Source of the DNA: Paraburkholderia agricolaris
Lineage (GTDB): Bacteria > Pseudomonadota > Gammaproteobacteria > Burkholderiales > Burkholderiaceae
Assembly: GCF_009455635.1 (NCBI RefSeq)
Contig: NZ_QPER01000002.1
Location: 558,001-622,000 of the forward strand
DNA length: 64,000 nt
Direction: 5' to 3'
This document shows, in pieces, positions 62,361 to 64,000 of the stretch (positions are counted from its first letter, which is position 1; each line of letters starts with the position of its first letter). Made by a program: the position numbers and the translations under genes. The notes below the pieces were generated by a model. It was not told the DNA's origin, searched no databases, and saw only the letters and a program-made list of their open reading frames with translations.

Positions 62361-64000
62361 ATCTAAGCCACAACCCACAGCGATCTTCATAGGCATCGCG
62401 GTCGCCGTTGTCTTCATTGCGGTGGGCATTGCCGTGTGGTTTGAAGGGCCTCGATACGGCTGGTCCCGTAACACAAGGATCATTATCGAGCTGAGCCTGC
62501 TGTCCGGGTTGCTTCTGTCGCTGCTGTTCATCAAATACTTCGAGGCAGTCGTACTCTGGATCGCTTCGATGCGAATTGCCAGGTGGCTTGCGAGCTACGA
62601 TCGGCACAGGAACATCCATAACGGAACTGGGCAAACCTCCACCGCCGCTGCACGAGGATCGGGGTCATTCGTTGGACTGTGCGACGCGCTTCGCGAACGT
62701 CATGGATGGCGCTGGCGGTACAGAGATCGATGGGTACTGGTTGCGGGGGACGACCCGATCGTCAGGCGCCTCGCCCCCGATCTTGCGCAGAACGGTTATA
62801 GGATCTCCGGCAACACTCTGCTGCTCTACGCAAGGCAGACTGGTGGACAGATGGATACCACGTCGCTGGATCAGATCCGGCGCTTGCGCCGGAGGCGACC
62901 GGTCGATGCCATTGTGGCGGTCTTTCGGACGCATACCTCTGGCAGCCAGCCGTCCGATGCGGAGTACACCGCCCAGCGGCTCATCCGCCATGCGCGCGTG
63001 CTGCGCTGGGCGGCTCCGGTGTACCTGCTGAATGTGACCGACGCTGGCGACGAGACGTCCGGCCCGCACGAAGCGATCGGCTGCACATGGTCGAATGCCG
63101 GCGTCCGTCCGGACGAAGTCGATGCCTCGCTGCGCGGGCTGTCCGGCGAGCTGGCCAATGCGGGTGTCATGCGTCTTGCGAAGGACCCTTCAGACCGATA
63201 TGCAGCCGAGCTGTCGCAGCATATTGCCCGCCATGGCAATTTTCTATCGGACCTGGTCGCGCGGATTGGCCAATTCCGCATCTGGCGCAGCGCGATTCAC
63301 GGCGTGCTTTTCACGCCGATCTTCAGGGAGCGCGTCAGTGAAGCGTCGGACGTTCCGACGGAGGATGGCGAAGGCGATCCCATCCGGCAACAGCTCGTCT
63401 GGCAGACCGTTGCCGACCATAGCCGCCGCATCCACGGCCGCCGCGTTGGTTTCTCTCTCCCGACGACCGCCGCGTGGATTGCGACCACACTGATCGGATT
63501 CTGGATCGCGGGCACCATGCTGTCGGGCTTCACGAACCGGTCGACAATCCAGATGGCGACCAGCACGGCGACAAAGCTCGCGGCCACTCAGGACCCCACG
63601 GAAGCCGTCCTGACCCTTGACAGTCTGCAAAAGCAGTTCGATACCCTCGAAATCCGCCAGCACGACGGCGCGCCGTGGCATACCCGCTTCGGCCTGAACC
63701 GCGACGCGGCACTCCTTACCACCCTGTGGCCCGTCTACGAAGGCGGAGCCGCCCGCCTGGTAGTCGCGCCTATCCGCGCCAGGCTAGAGGAACGGCTACA
63801 GCAACTGGCCTCGCTCTCAGACGCGGACATTGCAAGCGGTGGGGACGCGCAGATCAAGTCCGCGTACGACACACTGAAGACGTATCTGATGCTCGCGAAA
63901 CCCGAGCGCGCCGACACGAAATTCCTCACGCAGCAACTGTTAGCAACCGGAGAGCCCGCTCGTCCCGTCAACTCATCCCTGAGCGACGGTGCATGGCAGG
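62353..64000 (+). CDS. tssM: T6SS membrane-complex protein TssM-like (N-terminal part, cut by window end)
   Basis: From ATG 62353 the frame stays open to the window edge, giving 549 residues. Two N-terminal helices (IFIGIAVAVVFIAVGIAVWF, residues 11-30, and IIIELSLLSGLLLSLLFIKY, 43-62) and a third near 375-395 (TTAAWIATTLIGFWIAGTML) match the TssM/IcmF layout, with periplasmic domains following. Where other TssM proteins have a Walker A loop, this one reads RWVLVAGDDPIVRRLAP (126-142), with no GKT/GKS. It connects DotU and the outer-membrane lipoprotein TssJ. It overlaps the preceding gene by 8 bp. A TssM-related paralogue without ATPase function cannot be excluded until the rest is seen. Confidence 0.78.
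   Translation, partial: MNESKPQPTAIFIGIAVAVVFIAVGIAVWFEGPRYGWSRNTRIIIELSLLSGLLLSLLFIKYFEAVVLWIASMRIARWLASYDRHRNIHNGTGQTSTAAARGSGSFVGLCDALRERHGWRWRYRDRWVLVAGDDPIVRRLAPDLAQNGYRISGNTLLLYARQTGGQMDTTSLDQIRRLRRRRPVDAIVAVFRTHTSGSQPSDAEYTAQRLIRHARVLRWAAPVYLLNVTDAGDETSGPHEAIGCTWSNAGVRPDEVDASLRGLSGELANAGVMRLAKDPSDRYAAELSQHIARHGNFLSDLVARIGQFRIWRSAIHGVLFTPIFRERVSEASDVPTEDGEGDPIRQQLVWQTVADHSRRIHGRRVGFSLPTTAAWIATTLIGFWIAGTMLSGFTNRSTIQMATSTATKLAATQDPTEAVLTLDSLQKQFDTLEIRQHDGAPWHTRFGLNRDAALLTTLWPVYEGGAARLVVAPIRARLEERLQQLASLSDADIASGGDAQIKSAYDTLKTYLMLAKPERADTKFLTQQLLATGEPARPVNSSLSDGAWQ

Overview
The window reads as chromosomal DNA of a Betaproteobacterium of the Burkholderia/Paraburkholderia type. This is inferred from the high GC, the protein style (DUF2322, NhaR-like LysR, abundant LysR regulators, a glycan cluster with a bacterial tyrosine kinase) and the oxalate and type VI secretion loci. 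No species is claimed. I see no tRNA, rRNA, insertion sequence, integrase or CRISPR array.

Layout. (1) 1-5.6 kb: housekeeping and accessory genes: the 3' end of an NhaR-like regulator, a TerB-like protein, DUF2322, a quinone-reductase-like MDR enzyme with a divergent LysR gene, and an aldo/keto reductase with its divergent LysR gene. (2) 5.7-10 kb: a minus-strand catabolic unit (CaiB/BaiF CoA transferase, enoyl-CoA hydratase, anion MFS transporter) with its own LysR gene upstream. (3) 10.9-33 kb: an exopolysaccharide region. It holds a GlxA-like AraC regulator facing a 1.1-kb promoter region, a polysaccharide co-polymerase/tyrosine kinase, four glycosyltransferases, Wzx, Wzy (opposite strand), ManC, a WcaJ-type initiating transferase, two ATP-grasp proteins, two clan GH-A-like glycosidases and a propeller protein. 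No outer-membrane Wza-like exporter is in the window. (4) 33-36.6 kb: a ClC channel with CBS domains, a MarR regulator and an HPP-CBS membrane protein, with two matching TATC-N7-GATA operator candidates. (5) 36.8-42.6 kb: an oxalate operon: OxlT-type antiporter, oxalyl-CoA decarboxylase, formyl-CoA transferase, PAS protein. (6) 42.7-47.3 kb: an OmpR/EnvZ-type two-component system among a TlpA-like thioredoxin, a GFA-family protein, a 40-codon ORF and a Tat-exported alpha/beta-hydrolase. Three copies of a conserved 76-77-bp element carrying GTATC boxes lie among them. (7) 47.3-64 kb: a type VI secretion locus. TssE, Hcp, an OmpA-domain protein, DotU and TssK lie on the minus strand. TssB, TssC, VgrG, a large lysozyme-like effector candidate, its putative periplasmic immunity protein, PAAR, an unknown membrane protein and a TssM-like protein (cut by the window end) lie on the plus strand. 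TssA, F, G, H and J are not in the window.

How they work together. The oxalate genes form a complete import-activate-decarboxylate-recycle cycle. The glycan genes cover initiation (WcaJ), precursor supply (GDP-mannose), assembly, flipping, polymerisation and length control. The T6SS genes cover sheath, tube, spike, part of the baseplate and the membrane complex, with a VgrG-effector-immunity-PAAR cassette. The most unusual points are the three-copy GTATC element around the two-component system, a TssM that lacks a P-loop beside an OmpA-domain protein whose middle segment looks TssM-like, and a tssB leader whose Shine-Dalgarno sequence can pair with an upstream complement.
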